From Adiantum capillus-veneris (lineage: Eukaryota > Streptophyta > Polypodiopsida > Polypodiales > Pteridaceae), in contig CM043969.1 in the NCBI GenBank assembly GCA_014529385.2, positions 15,685,446 to 15,749,445 on the forward strand: 64,000 nucleotides of DNA, read 5' to 3'. Positions 11,701-22,284 of the stretch are shown one piece after another. The notes under the pieces were generated by a model. That model was given only the letters and a program-made list of their open reading frames with translations. It had not been told where the DNA came from and ran no database searches. How positions within the stretch are numbered: the first letter of the stretch is position 1; every line of letters begins with the position of its first letter. Position numbers and translations under genes: made by a program.

Positions 11701-12176
11701 ATGTCTCCAAAAACAATGACTTCACCTTGATCCTTGTAATAAGCAATGTCTTCCTCTAGTTCAACAAAGGGCTGATCTCTATCCATATTCGAGCGAGCAT
11801 AAAAGTTGGAGTCATAGTGAGGAATGTAGCAGCCGGCCACAAACATGACTTGACCATTTGGTGGGCTGATTTTCAGCCATAAGTAGCGTTTATACTTATC
11901 TTCTTTGACAATGGAAACATCTTTCAAACCCTTTTTGGTCATACATGCTATGCCTCCTTGGCCTCTTCGTTGCTTTGCATTTTTGGCCCACATCAAAGAA
12001 TGTACATCGTATTTGTCAAATCCAAGAATTCGTTGCGCATCATGCTCCCATGTTTTGACAAGAAGTATCACATCGGAGTCATTGGTAAGCTCATCAATGC
12101 CAATTCCCGCATTCCATGGATACCCGTTACAATTCCAAAAGCTTATTCGCAAGCGTGAGTTGGTCTCATAGATCAT
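8796..12176 (-). CDS. LINE ORF2: APE endonuclease and reverse transcriptase, 1126 aa
   Basis: Enzymatic protein of the LINE: it nicks DNA and copies the element RNA into the break. The N-terminal APE-type endonuclease (residues about 10-280) shows FWNCNG, VFGDMNAR, VIDYML and SDHRML. The reverse transcriptase (about 540-830) shows FVDFKKAFD, GVKQGCPLSPTLF and the catalytic LLYADDVVLLA. The C-terminus has a cysteine-histidine knuckle of the form C-x2-C-x9-H-x4-C (CTLCPRQVRESEYHTLLEC). No RNase H is visible. The ATG at 12176 is six bases after the ORF1 stop, so translation probably depends on reinitiation or readthrough. The ORF has no internal stop. Confidence 0.93.
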   Translation of the reverse strand: MIYETNSRLRISFWNCNGYPWNAGIGIDELTNDSDVILLVKTWEHDAQRILGFDKYDVHSLMWAKNAKQRRGQGGIACMTKKGLKDVSIVKEDKYKRYLWLKISPPNGQVMFVAGCYIPHYDSNFYARSNMDRDQPFVELEEDIAYYKDQGEVIVFGDMNARTNMLQHDTQQVDMPHVSRRVDDSYMYNRSSNDAKEVDHYGKSLLHMCNSTGMLIANGVSLWQGTNDFTCTKHNGASVIDYMLFSEATLECIQSFTLGEWNPESDHRMLCIDLKCGKRPEHVASNHDVNHLYLRLDFKRALIYADMVDQMLSMIEHQGSPTLECKWKVFKEVIFSCAKECFSAKHMSCKRSKKGSTKKKWFDMECSQARKHLLRLDAIKDKEVYLECSHTYKALVQKKRRRWEVEKQLLLAQEKAHACGKFWQNLKGKRVESFGDLTLEDMYMHCKNLYEQPNVDKMEGCSSLPFMSPFFTIEDVCRALEKLATRKAGDLQGVKAEMIKWTSKKTRYWICDMFNLALQYGMPHDWSANWIKPLHKGGDVNNVNNYRTIMVGSLMAKLFGCIMEMKISEWAEKNGKRALGQAGFRKHHSTIDHLVTLRVLMEASRLKGKKLYCCFVDFKKAFDMVPRGNLWRRMQSLQVPREFMHAVFRIYQKVICRLRMGDGISEFFASTIGVKQGCPLSPTLFGLLIDELETMVLDFMQQEGIEEVKIGNAVIMLLLYADDVVLLAHTLEDAQKLMSVLERFCLHSGLIVNGSKTKVMLVKTLNDENPCIVYNNEKLEVVDHFKYLGLEVPSNHKWKDCAMRRLEAGKRAYYAFENMCNAGEIKCWALKKYLFDTLVTPVLLYGVEVWGGSIGKSTWKEFENVQKRFLTNFLQVKTQTPYMLLLLESGSLPIEVLGMERVVEYMRKTQRSPLHRLPRIAYEASQKVQKTCKSKILSSGWMLDIKKWFGRWDACHLVKDASIDSQVNEAFLQRQCIMAWEKSRGSRFSHYTTHVAPNYKSLFFTERGNRTPSYILEPIPLSAIRTIASIRLSSHSLRCETGRWGTGEECHRLCTLCPRQVRESEYHTLLECSAFDHIRSSFPHIFSHELSLHTFLSQPRCGLSIATLISAIFEHRESLMNSTHTT

Positions 12177-12182
12177 GTGTCC

Positions 12183-13124
12183 CTATTTGTTGGGTGGACT
12201 TGCATCCTCCTCAAGTGCCTTTTCTTCTTGAGATGATACCTTAACCTTCTTGCTTCTTTCCTCGTATGCTTTGCGACGTACATTTTGTTGCATAAGAGTG
12301 CGATCCTCATATACATTACAACCCGTTCCTTTGAGGTAGATCCAACCATTGTCAAGGATGATCTTTCTCTTTACCTCATCAGCCATGGTACATACAATAG
12401 GTCTTTCTCCCGAGCGAGGGACTCCTTGTTTTCCAACTCGATGTGCACCATAAGCCATGATTCCTGACATGCCAAAGTGTGTAGCAAAAAACTCTTCAAT
12501 AGCAACCGCAAGAGATTGGGGTGTTTCCATGCTTTCCTCCTTGATTCCACGAATGACGATGTTCTTTGAGCGTTTTTGTCGTTCTTGCAATTCTTGAGTG
12601 TCCACATTCTCTACATTCTTTGCTTGGACAACGGCTTGCGTGATAGGAGATGTAGAAACCACATTATCCTTACATATATCAGCCCATGATTTGGATGCAT
12701 TTCTCATCTCACATACATCATGTCGTATTGTATCTATCGTTTCCTCTTTCAATACATGATCACTCTCAACTTTGCTCAAGCACTCTTTCACTACATTCAT
12801 GTCCACAAGAGAGCGTTTACATTCTTGAACTTCATTCTCAAGATGCATCAAGCGCGTTGTTTGCATTTCAAGAACCATCTTGAGGTGCTCATTCTCCACA
12901 ACGAGAACTCTTAAAGTACCATTCTCCATTGCAAGTGCGCGCAACTCTTCACCTTGCTTGTTGACGGTTTCTTGTAACGAGATCAAGTAAGCCATGATCA
13001 TTGCTTCCGTTGTTGTAGACGATGTGGTTGGATTAGCATCCAAATTCCTTGGAGATTTTGCATCATTCTCCATGGCGAGTGTGGCTTTCCCACCCTTGCG
13101 AGTTTTGTCTGACATTGCCTTCAA
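12183..13124 (-). CDS. LINE ORF1: coiled coil and L1-ORF1p-like RRM, 313 aa
   Basis: Predicted RNA-binding chaperone of the LINE. Residues about 45-130 are a heptad-rich coiled coil (QETVNKQGEELRAL, ENEHLKMVLEMQ). From about residue 185 there is an RRM-like core matching vertebrate-type L1 ORF1p: KNIVIRGIKEE, YGAHRVGKQ, RPIVCTMAD and a basic C-terminus. Most angiosperm L1 ORF1 proteins instead have a DUF4283 region and zinc knuckle, as in the other LINE at 1182-2648. The coiled-coil type is known from animals and some green lineages, so the two LINEs represent different ORF1 designs. The start is the first ATG of the open frame. Confidence 0.85.
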   Translation of the reverse strand: MKAMSDKTRKGGKATLAMENDAKSPRNLDANPTTSSTTTEAMIMAYLISLQETVNKQGEELRALAMENGTLRVLVVENEHLKMVLEMQTTRLMHLENEVQECKRSLVDMNVVKECLSKVESDHVLKEETIDTIRHDVCEMRNASKSWADICKDNVVSTSPITQAVVQAKNVENVDTQELQERQKRSKNIVIRGIKEESMETPQSLAVAIEEFFATHFGMSGIMAYGAHRVGKQGVPRSGERPIVCTMADEVKRKIILDNGWIYLKGTGCNVYEDRTLMQQNVRRKAYEERSKKVKVSSQEEKALEEDASPPNK

Positions 13125-13165
13125 GTCGGCAACAAAAACGCAAAGTTTTGACAGTTTTTTCAGTT

Positions 13166-13475
13166 CTGAGAGAGAGAGAGAGAGAGAGAGAGAGCATGCA
13201 GTCGGCCATGTTGCCCAAAAGAGTCACCGACTCGCCTGAGCATATTGCTGGTGGTCGTCCAAGAGAAGAAGAAGAAGAAGAGGATTTTAACGTCGTAGGA
13301 AACTATCCCAAGAGCCCTTAAAGATCTATCGGATGAGAGTTGAACTCAAGACCTATTATTCAAGAGGGAAATGGCATAACCAATCTACCACACTTGGGTG
13401 ATAGAAAGTTTATACCATTTTCCTCTTTTTCATAACACACACACACACACATGAGAAGAAGAGGATTTTAACGTC

Positions 13476-13535
<60 letters not shown>

Positions 13536-13684
13536 AGCGCTAGGTCCAGTAGAGAGAGAGCGAGAGCGAGAGTAGCAGTCGGCCTTTTTTTTTCCAAATC
13601 TACCCTTTAAATTTTCCAAAATTTGCAAAATACCCCTGGCTAAAACTAGAACTTGGGTTGGTTATGTATCTCAGCGCTAGGTGC

Positions 13685-13734
<50 letters not shown>

Positions 13735-13830
13735 GTCGGCCTTTTTTTTCCAAATCTGCCCTTCAAACTTTCCAAAATTCCCAAAATACCCCTAGCTAAA
13801 ACTAGAATTTGGGTTGGGTATATAGGTTTT
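13166..13830. repeat. Composite GA-rich repeat block, middle copy
   Basis: Repeats the modules of 8024-8713: CAGTCGGCCATGTTGCC, a SINE-like copy, a short AC tract, long GA tracts at about 13480-13532 and 13688-13730, and two copies of the TTTTTCCAAATCT / CCAAAATT segment. Confidence 0.9.
13258..13405 (-). mobile_element. tRNA-derived SINE-like copy 2
   Basis: Closely matches copy 1 at 8098-8250 in the same orientation, with the same tRNA-like A and B box spacing and TTC-rich tail. Confidence 0.6.
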
Positions 13831-14094
13831 CGAGATGAATCGCTCCATTGCCTACATTCTAAGCACTCAAAAACGGATCTCAATTATAAAAAAGGAATAA
13901 AGATTAGAAAACCTTAAACAAGCTGACCAAAATAGAAAAAAGGGTATTTGTAAATTTTTGAAATTTTGGACAGGTACTTTAGGAATTTCTGCAAATCTGA
14001 AGGGTAGCCATGGTAGCCTTGGTGCTGGCCTCCACAGGTATGTCAACGTTGTGTGCGCCCTCTAGCATCCATTCGGTCTGCACGGCCTGCATGT

Positions 14095-14098
<4 letters not shown>

Positions 14099-14173
<75 letters not shown>

Positions 14174-14186
14174 CATGCAACCTCAT

Positions 14187-14270
<84 letters not shown>
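14099..14270. repeat. Compound (GA)n-(AC)n-(GA)n microsatellite
   Basis: About 70 bases of GA, a 20-base unique spacer with ATTGCATGCAACC, about 47 bases of AC and a further 33 bases of GA. The same spacer with an AC tract recurs at 15090-15165. Confidence 0.95.
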
Positions 14271-14274
<4 letters not shown>

Positions 14275-14434
14275 ATCTCAACGCTAGGTGTAGTAGAGAG
14301 AGAGGGGGGGGGAGAGAGAGAGTAGCAGTTGGCCTTTTTTTTACAAATCTACCCTTCAAATTTTCCAAAATTCACAAAATACTGACCAGTGTTCGGGAAA
14401 AATTTTCAGGAATTTTCCAGAATTTTGGGTTGGT

Positions 14435-14483
<49 letters not shown>

Positions 14484-14703
14484 CCATGTTGCCCAAAAGG
14501 CTCGCCGACTCGCCTGAGCATATTGCTAGTCGTCCAAGACAAAAAGAAGAAGAGGATTTTAACGTCGTAGGAAACTATCCCAAGAGCCCTTAAAGATCTC
14601 TCGAACGAGAGTTGAACTCAAGACCTGTTATTCAAGAGGGAAATGGCATAACCAATCTACCAAACTTGGGTGATAGAAAGTTTATACCATTTTCCTCTTT
14701 TGC

Positions 14704-14747
<44 letters not shown>

Positions 14748-14775
14748 CACACGAAAAGAAGAGGATTTTAACGTC

Positions 14776-14824
<49 letters not shown>

Positions 14825-14870
14825 TCTATCTCAGCGCTAGGTGCAGTAGAGAGAGAGAGAGAGCTCAAAA
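14270..14870. repeat. Composite GA-rich repeat block, right copy
   Basis: The third occurrence of the modules seen at 8024-8713 and 13166-13830, with GA tracts at about 14437-14479 and 14780-14820 and an AC tract at 14708-14752. Confidence 0.9.
14535..14675 (-). mobile_element. tRNA-derived SINE-like copy 3
   Basis: Third copy in the same orientation as copies 1 and 2. The body and tRNA-like head are conserved and the tail is shorter. A fourth, more divergent fragment of the body lies at about 17255-17325. Confidence 0.55.
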
Positions 14871-15142
14871 ACGGATCTCACTTATGAAAAAGGAATAAAG
14901 ATTAGAAAATCTTGAACAATCGATCAAAATAGAAAAAAGGGTATTTTGTAAATTTTTGAAATTGCAGAGGTATTTTGGGAATTTCCACAAATCTGAAGGG
15001 TAGCCATGGTAGCCTTGGTGCTGGCCTCCACAGGTATGTAAACGTTGTGTGTGCCCTCTAGCATCCATTCGGTCTGCATGGCGTGCATGTGCACACACAC
15101 ACACACACATACACACACACATACACACACACACACACACAC
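14870..15142. repeat. Duplicated segment with (AC)n tract
   Basis: Duplicates 13860-14100: both contain CTCAAAAACGGATCTCA, AAAAAGGAATAAAGATTAGA, GGGTAGCCATGGTAGCCTTG and CTCTAGCATCCATTCGGTCT, then an AC or GA tract. The two copies are very similar. Confidence 0.9.
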
Positions 15143-15433
15143 AGAGGATTGCATGCAACCTCATCCATCGAGCAGTGAGGCAGAGGATCAACCAATAGTT
15201 GGAGTGTGACTCCCTGAGATTCCAAAGGCTGCATTCTGAATGCCGCGTATGTAGTCTGAAGAAATCAATAATCTCCCTTTGTGAGTGTCTCCTACTGTCT
15301 GGTCTCCTCAAGAGGCTCTGCATCTATGATCCTGGTATCTCATAACTTTGGCCAATGGTCAAACCCCTCTCTGAATAGGGGTTTGAGGGTAAGAGGGGCC
15401 ATGCCACCGCCGAAAGCAACGCCGTTTTACTAG

Positions 15434-15800
15434 TGCAGCTTAAAATTTTCAAGAAAGGAGAGGGAGTCCACGTGTCACTCCGTGGTTCATTTCAAAAAAC
15501 ACCTTACAAAACATCTCACCTAAAATGCAAAAGTAAATGGTAAAATTGTAAGAACGATAGCCTTTTCAGAATGTAAGTAAGAAGTGATAAGCCTTTTCAA
15601 ATGTGACTTCTATACTCTTTATAATGCAGCTTAAAATTTTCAAGGAAGGAGAGAGAGTCCACTTGTCACTCCCAGGTTCATTTCAAAAAACACCTTACAA
15701 AACATCTAACCTAAAATACAAAAGTAAATGGTAAAGTTGCAAGAAATGAGAGCCTTTTTAGAATGTAAGTAAGAAGTCACAAGCCTTTTCAAATGTAAAG
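15434..15800. repeat. 191-bp tandem duplication at the outer edge of a foldback arm
   Basis: Units at 15434-15624 and from 15625 share TGCAGCTTAAAATTTTCAAG, GAGTCCAC and TTCATTTCAAAAAACACC. The second unit continues into the inverted-repeat arm. Confidence 0.9.
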
Positions 15801-16166
15801 TCAACATACTTTCTATTCCACATAAAATAAATATTGAAGTTTCATTGCAAATAACAAAAAGGGGATAACTTTAGTGGAGGTTTTGTTGCGAATTTACTGT
15901 TTTAAAATATAACAAAAAAAGAATAATTTTAATGAAATTTTTTTGTTTAATGGATATATAATTTTTGAAGATATATTTGGTTTTATCTTTTCAAGGGGCT
16001 TTTTTCAAGACCAATATTGATATGTTTTAGAAAATTTTGGAAGTATGTATTTCTTTAAAGAGCTTGAGAAAAAGAAAAAAGCTCACGTAACGTTGACTTG
16101 GGGTTGTCTCCCTTTGAGGTCATGCATGACATGCAAATGTAGGGATCGTTATCCACATTATTGACC

Positions 16167-16212
<46 letters not shown>

Positions 16213-16223
16213 ACCACATTGCT

Positions 16224-16282
<59 letters not shown>

Positions 16283-16330
16283 CCATCACATTACATGTGT
16301 GCATACACATGTACATTTCTGAGGGGGAGA
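15609..16330 (+). repeat. Long inverted-repeat arm, left
   Basis: This arm pairs in inverted orientation with 19546-20146. Shared blocks in order are TATACTCTTTA, AAATTTTCAAGGAAGG, TTCCACATAAAATAAAT, TTGAAGATATATTTGG, AAGGGGCTTTTTTCAAGACC, CATGACATGCAAATG, TGGATAACGAT read across strands, and then GA and AC tracts. The arms differ by scattered substitutions and small gaps, so the structure is old. Confidence 0.88.
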
Positions 16331-16479
16331 GAGAGAAAGAAAGATTTTACCATTGAGCTCACACACTTTTCAAATATTCAAGATATTATTTTTTGGCATT
16401 AGTGTATTTTTAAAAGGATAGCTAAAGTTTTTCACCCGTAGAAAATGGATTAAATGCCCGACAAAGACCAAACCTCACA

Positions 16480-16775
16480 TTAACACCCAAATGGGTAGAG
16501 AGATTTCCCAGTTGATGGGCCTTTTACCAATTCTTGGATATTTTATTCTTTTTATTTTTAAGAGTTAACATGTGGGCCATGCTTAAAAATCTATAAATTC
16601 CTTGAATTTTGGCAGGCAAGGGCAAGAGAGAACACCCCAAATGGGTAGAGAGATTTCCTAGTTGATGGGCCTTTTACCAATTCTTGGATATTTTGTTCTT
16701 TTTATATTTAAGAGTTAACATGTGGGCAAGCTTAAAATCTATAAATTCCTTAAATTTTGGCAGGCAACGGTGCCA
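16480..16775. repeat. Tandem duplication of about 150 bp
   Basis: Two copies share AAATGGGTAGAGAGATTTCC, TTGATGGGCCTTTTACCAAT and TTGGCAGGCAA. Copy 1 covers about 16486-16632 and copy 2 about 16637-16775. Confidence 0.9.
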
Positions 16776-16783
16776 ATCTAAAA

Positions 16784-16789
<6 letters not shown>

Positions 16790-16851
<62 letters not shown>

Positions 16852-17033
16852 GGAGGGTGAGGGAGAGGAAAATTGTTAAGTGCCGTATTTAACGTGTTGA
16901 AATGCGAAGTCCAAAAAATGATGCAAGAAGAGAGAGGAAGAGAGAACAAAATGCTCGGGTGTAGGAACAATCTAAAGTGACTTTAAAAGTTACAAGACAA
17001 GCCTTTGGGAGAAGGAGGAGGAGGAGGAGGAGG

Positions 17034-17081
<48 letters not shown>

Positions 17082-17168
17082 AAACAAAAAGAAAATTTTT
17101 AATGCCATCGGAACAATCCCAAAAGATATATCTCACAACATGGGTAAGAGTAAAGGTATTTTTATTTC

Positions 17169-17255
<87 letters not shown>

Positions 17256-17320
17256 TTGATAAAAGGAGAATTTGAAATGTTGTAGGAACATCCAATGAGA
17301 TCTCAAAGATCTATTTGATG

Positions 17321-17355
<35 letters not shown>
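16790..17355. repeat. Cluster of GA, CT and AC microsatellites
   Basis: GA at 16789-16846 and 17036-17078, CT at 17173-17202 running straight into AC at 17202-17252, and GA at 17322-17354. Between them is a divergent piece of the SINE-like body (CTCAAAGATCTATTTGATGG). Confidence 0.92.
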
Positions 17356-17637
17356 CAGACCAATCATAGACATCTATATTTTTCTTCTCAAAAAAATGAG
17401 AAAAAGGAGTTCACTTCTCCTTTTTAAATGTCCACCTGGGATAGTCACTTCAGCTAGAGGGTTTTTTTGGGGGAGGGGGAGGACGAGGGGAGCACGAAAA
17501 CTTTGAATGTCATAGTTATTGTATTGGAACAATAGCAAGATGCCTATGTGTGACAAACCCAAGATATATGTGACAAATCTTTTCTTCAAGCATATATACA
17601 TATATATGTGTGTGTGTGTGTGTACTATGTGCGCATA

Positions 17638-17755
<118 letters not shown>

Positions 17756-17989
17756 CATACATCCATACATACGTACAAGGATAGAAGCAAGTAAGAGAGT
17801 GGAGCAGAGATATTGAATCCATAGCGTTCATATCATTGAAACCAATTCTAGAACTCACTCCATTTATAAAAAAAGTCTTATTATTACATTGAATTCTCTT
17901 AGATTTCATCTCTTTACACCATGCTAACTTATCTAATCTCTATTATCAAGCTTGGTAGCATTGCTAGATCAAGGTAGACCAAATGAAGG

Positions 17990-18051
<62 letters not shown>

Positions 18052-18073
18052 GATATAGATATATATACTGTGT

Positions 18074-18105
<32 letters not shown>

Positions 18106-18504
18106 CCCAGTAGAATTAGAGCACTCCTAAGTCTGTTGAACAAGGGCTCGCACCTCATGAAAAATAATGTCTATGAGAAACTTCCAATCTTGGTATCAAA
18201 GAATGCTTTGCAACATCTATTAAGAGGTCATGTCATGCATCACTTTTATAAATGCGATAGACCATATGTGTAGGAAGAGAGTATTGACAGTGTTCCACTT
18301 GGAAGAGAAGATAGCCCTATGAGAATAGAGGCATTGTTTCCTTGGCCGTAGCAATGCGGGGGTCACATACTAGTTTCTTCTAAAAGAGTAGTATGTTTTT
18401 GGACTACAACTTGGCTTCTAATGTAATTCTATTGGCTATGGTAATATATATACTACTCACAATTGTGAGTATTGCAAAGAAAAAAAACTTAACCTCACTT
18501 TTTA

Positions 18505-19420
18505 TTACAAGGGTATGGCCCACACTATCTTGGACTTGCCTAGAGATAGAGAACTCTTCTTTGGCTGAACTCGAAGAAAAACACAGTATTCTTCCTTTAA
18601 GTTTTGCTCTGAGCATTGGGTGTCTCCATAACATTTTTGCCCATTATGTGCAACCTTGACCTCCTTTTGAGCTGCTTTCATTTGTTGCACTATTTTCTCT
18701 AGCATTTGTTCAGATGCTTCTACCCTATGCATGGGGTTTGACCAAGTCAATAGAATGATGCAACCTTTGCTATATAAAGCCTTGAATAAAGACATTGCCA
18801 TGCTTCTCTATAAAGCTGAGCTATAAGAAAACTTAAATAAGGGTCATCCTTCTCCTTGGCTCTCTGATATAGTAGGCCATGAGGATGTATTTGCTGACTT
18901 GATTTACTCTCTCAATTTGGTTGTTGATCTTTAAATGGTGAGTTGTAGAAAAAATTAACCAAGTCTCGATGCCCTTTTTGGTTGTTGATCTCTAAATGTA
19001 AGTTGTACTAAAATTCAACCGAGTCTCGATGCCCTCAAAGAGACTTGTCCAAAATTTTGACGTGAATTTGATTTAATATCACTTACTATTTTCTTAGGAA
19101 GTCCATGAAGTCAAAAAAATTCTTTAATGAAGATCATAGAAATATTGGCTGCTAAAAAAGTTCCCTTGAGAGGGATCAAGAGAACTTTTGATCAGTCGAT
19201 CCACCACCACCATGATGAAATTTTAACCACCTTTTGGGGGATGTCTAGCTTGACCGTTTTAGCATTAGTCTTTTTACAAAAAATAATAATTAGGTCATGT
19301 ATTTGAGTACATCTCTTTTCAATCCAGACAAAATGTAGCATTTTTTCATAAGCGGAGTGACCTCTTGATGGAGCATCATGCACTTGAAAGAGGATTTTCT
19401 CCTTGATCTCCATGGATGAT
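18505..19420 (-). pseudogene. Decayed Ty3 integrase (zinc-binding part to C-terminal part)
   Basis: A broken minus-strand remnant of a Ty3 pol gene. Near 19410-19200 the frame resembles the integrase zinc-binding region (QVHDAPSRGHSAYEKML, IHDLIIIFCKKTNAKT), with one metal-binding cysteine apparently lost. Near 18760-18505 another frame gives the region between core and C-terminus (ASEQMLEKIVQQMK, VFLRVQPKKSSL). Stops and frameshifts separate the two. The fragment lies between the inverted arms at 15609-16330 and 19546-20146, so either the foldback element carried it or it inserted there. Confidence 0.7.
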
Positions 19421-19545
19421 CCTCTTCTCCTTTTCTACATGGACTGGATAAGACATGACTTGAATGATTCACTTGAAGTATTCATCCCTTGGGAGCTAGT
19501 TTTCTACTTCTTGAAGTAGCAGTTCATCTGGCATGGAGATGAACC

Positions 19546-19557
19546 CAAGAAAAAAAT

Positions 19558-19646
<89 letters not shown>

Positions 19647-19656
19647 GCAATGTGGT

Positions 19657-19698
<42 letters not shown>

Positions 19699-20146
19699 GG
19701 TTAATAATGTGGATAACGATACCTGCATTTGCATGTCATGCATGTCCTTAAAGCGAGACAACCCCAAGTCGACGTCACATGAGCTTTTTTCTTTTTCTCA
19801 AGCTCTTTAAAGAAATACATACTTCCAATTTTTTTTGAAACATATCAATATTGGTCTTGAAAAAAGCCCCTTGAAAAGATAAAACCAAATATATCTTCAA
19901 AAATTATATATCCATTAAACAGAAAAATTTCACTAAAATTTTTCTTTTTTTGTTATATCTTTAAAAATTAAACTCACATTAAGTAACAAAACCTCCACTA
20001 AAATTATCCCCTTTTTGTTATTTGCAATCAAACTTCAACATTTATTTTATGTGGAATAGAAAGTGTTTTTTGAAATGAACCAGGGAGTGAAACGTGGACT
20101 CCCTCTCCTTCCTTGAAAATTTAAAGCTACGTTTTAAAGAGTATAA
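19546..20146 (-). repeat. Long inverted-repeat arm, right
   Basis: Reverse-complement partner of 15609-16330, beginning with CT and AC microsatellites (19561-19695) and ending in AAAGAGTATAATGC. The outer ends of both arms carry TATACTCTTT. A target-site duplication could not be identified by eye. Confidence 0.88.
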
Positions 20147-20149
20147 TGC

Positions 20150-21780
20150 AATCCGGTGGATCAGAACCCGGTTAGTGCATGAAAGCGTGGATGCACCTAG
20201 TGTGATGGAATGAGGACTCAAGGAAGAGGGGCAAAGAGAGAAATCCAAAAGAGCCATATCTACACACACACTCTCTCTCTATCTACACTCTAACTCTCTA
20301 ATCATGCATACAATGACGCTACTCTTGCTCTAATCTCAAGCATAAACACTCTAGTCATGCATTGAGCACACACATGGAAGTCTAATTAGAGTAATGTATG
20401 CAATCCACATACACACACACTCTAATCTAGCACACACGTGAAGCAAGAATGCTCAAACAAGAGGAAAACTAGAGAGAAAAAAGAAGATTAGCACTAATCA
20501 TACATCATTAACACACATAACTTGAAAGACAAGAGCAAGTAGGGAAAATTTAGCTTGCATTGCATTCAATGATGTCTACACATGTGTGTGGAAGCTCCAA
20601 GCTCCAAGCTCCATAGCCACTCCTCCTCTCCTTCTCCACACTCACCTCTCAATCTCATGAATGAGCTCTCCCAAGAATTCCCTTTCACATGTTGTGAATT
20701 GACTTATATACAAAGGGCTTTTCAAAATTGGGTGGCTGGACAAAAGGTGCATACACATGCTACAGGTATCTAGGCTTGTTTGATCATCATGCGTACAGCT
20801 TGGAACTTATTATGGAGCCCTTAGAAACAAGAAATATATGTATACACATATGTGTATACACCAATAGAAGTGCAATGCATGTCAACACTCCCCTCTTTCA
20901 AAGCTTTGTCGTCCCTGACAAAGCCATGTTGAGGTAGATGTTCAAGGAAGGATGTCCACTTCAAAAGAAAAATCTCGATGAGATAGCATGAGGGCAGTGT
21001 AAAGCACATGTGGAAATGAGTAAATGCAAAGAATTATGAAATGCTACACTGCAATTAAGGACAAATAAATTTCACTTTGCTAAAATTAATCAATGAAGAG
21101 TTTTGGGCTTATGGATGAGTCTATCTATTAGTTATCAATGACTAAGGTTAAAACAATCACTCTAGTACTAGCTAAATTAGTAATATTATCTAAATTCAAA
21201 ATTCTCTAATTGTGTCTTTTAGCTTTGATTAGCCAACTAACTCTCACAACTCTAAACAAAAGCTTGAATTTTTCACTTTAAGCTCAATGAAAGTCTTTTT
21301 CATGTCATTTATTTTCCTCTCTCTATTCATTTTTCTTTACTTCATATTTTTTAAAGATCATTTGATGTGTGTGCTTATTTTGTATGCTCGAGACTTTTTG
21401 ATTCTCAAAGAAAAACACCCACATTGGGAATCTTTAGGGCTCGAGTACCATAGGAAATATTTGTGAGTGAATTAGCAAGATCAAGTTGGGATTACTCTTC
21501 CAACCTAAGATTTTACATTTATGGCACTTTTTGGTTTTGCTTCCATTTCCTTTGTATTCTAAGTGGTGTTCTTTGTTGTATGAGTGAGCAAGCCTCTCTA
21601 CGCCTAAAACACTCCTAAGGTCTCAAACACTTAGATAATTTTACCAACTAGAACTAGTAGTCAAGTAATTGACTTAACCTAAAGTCACGGCCTCCTAACC
21701 TCAAGGTTTATCTATAAGAATAAATCAACTTAAGCAAAGACAAATTTATACATCGATAATGAAAGATAACAAAACATAGT
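20150..21780. other. No recognisable gene
   Basis: AT-rich sequence without a supportable coding region. The open frames are short, carry no motifs and look like chance. Confidence 0.4.
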
Positions 21781-21839
21781 TAAAAGCACTCAATCAAACA
21801 ATGGAAAACCACAATTAGCAAACATAAATATCCACGAGC

Positions 21840-22282
21840 ATGAAAAATAGAAAGTAGTATATTTGGAGGTATGATGCATCTCGTTGTTGATAGCTGCCTA
21901 CTCTTAGCTTCGGCAATTTCCACAGCTCTTTCAAATGTACCAGGCTCCTCTTGATCGACCTTCTCTCTCACATAAACTGATGCACTTTAAAGAAATCCCC
22001 TGGAGGTACTTGGGATGCCCCCTCCAATTGCACCCAAATTACTTTGAAATGTTGAAAAAACTCTTTAAAATTAGCATGAACATCTTGCTGTAAACTGCTC
22101 AATTTTATCGTTGCTTCTGTTGCGGTTAGCTTCTTTGCAAACCTGTCAAAAATTGCCAGCTTCACCTGCTCCCATGTTTTCTTTTTGTCTTCCTCTAAAC
22201 CTTCAAACCACTCACGAGCTTCTCCTTTGAGCGCAAGAGGAAATACATGAAGCTTTGCTCCATCATTCACATTGAAGCTCAT
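21840..22282 (-). pseudogene. Ty3 gag fragment (retrotrans_gag core)
   Basis: The minus-strand frame reads as the core of a Ty3 gag capsid protein: FPLALKGEAREWFEGL, KKTWEQVKLAIFDRF and EFFQHFKVIW are typical of the family. A stop at about 21968 interrupts continuation into VREKVDQEEPGTFERAVEIA. No zinc knuckle or pol follows. The upstream edge (about 22285) abuts a dispersed repeat that has an inverted copy at 41405-42300. Confidence 0.75.
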
Positions 22283-22284
22283 TG

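Larger units (their letters stand above)
8714..13165 (-). mobile_element. Intact-looking two-ORF LINE with (CTAT)n tail
   Basis: A minus-strand non-LTR retrotransposon with two full-length open frames. ORF1 (13124-12183) and ORF2 (12176-8796) lie in the same frame, separated by a TAG and six bases. The 3-prime end carries a short tandem tail, (CTAT)n on the minus strand, at 8715-8742. Both ends abut GA tracts, so the element seems to have inserted into a GA microsatellite, which hides the target-site duplication. The long, uninterrupted ORFs suggest recent insertion. Confidence 0.85.

Noticed and set aside
9365-12175. Plus-strand and other-frame ORFs across 8.8-13.1 kb
   Set aside because: They are shadows of the LINE ORF1 and ORF2 on the minus strand.
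8098-14675. Functional tRNA genes in the SINE-like heads
   Set aside because: The A and B boxes are degenerate and I could not fold a proper acceptor stem and anticodon arm.
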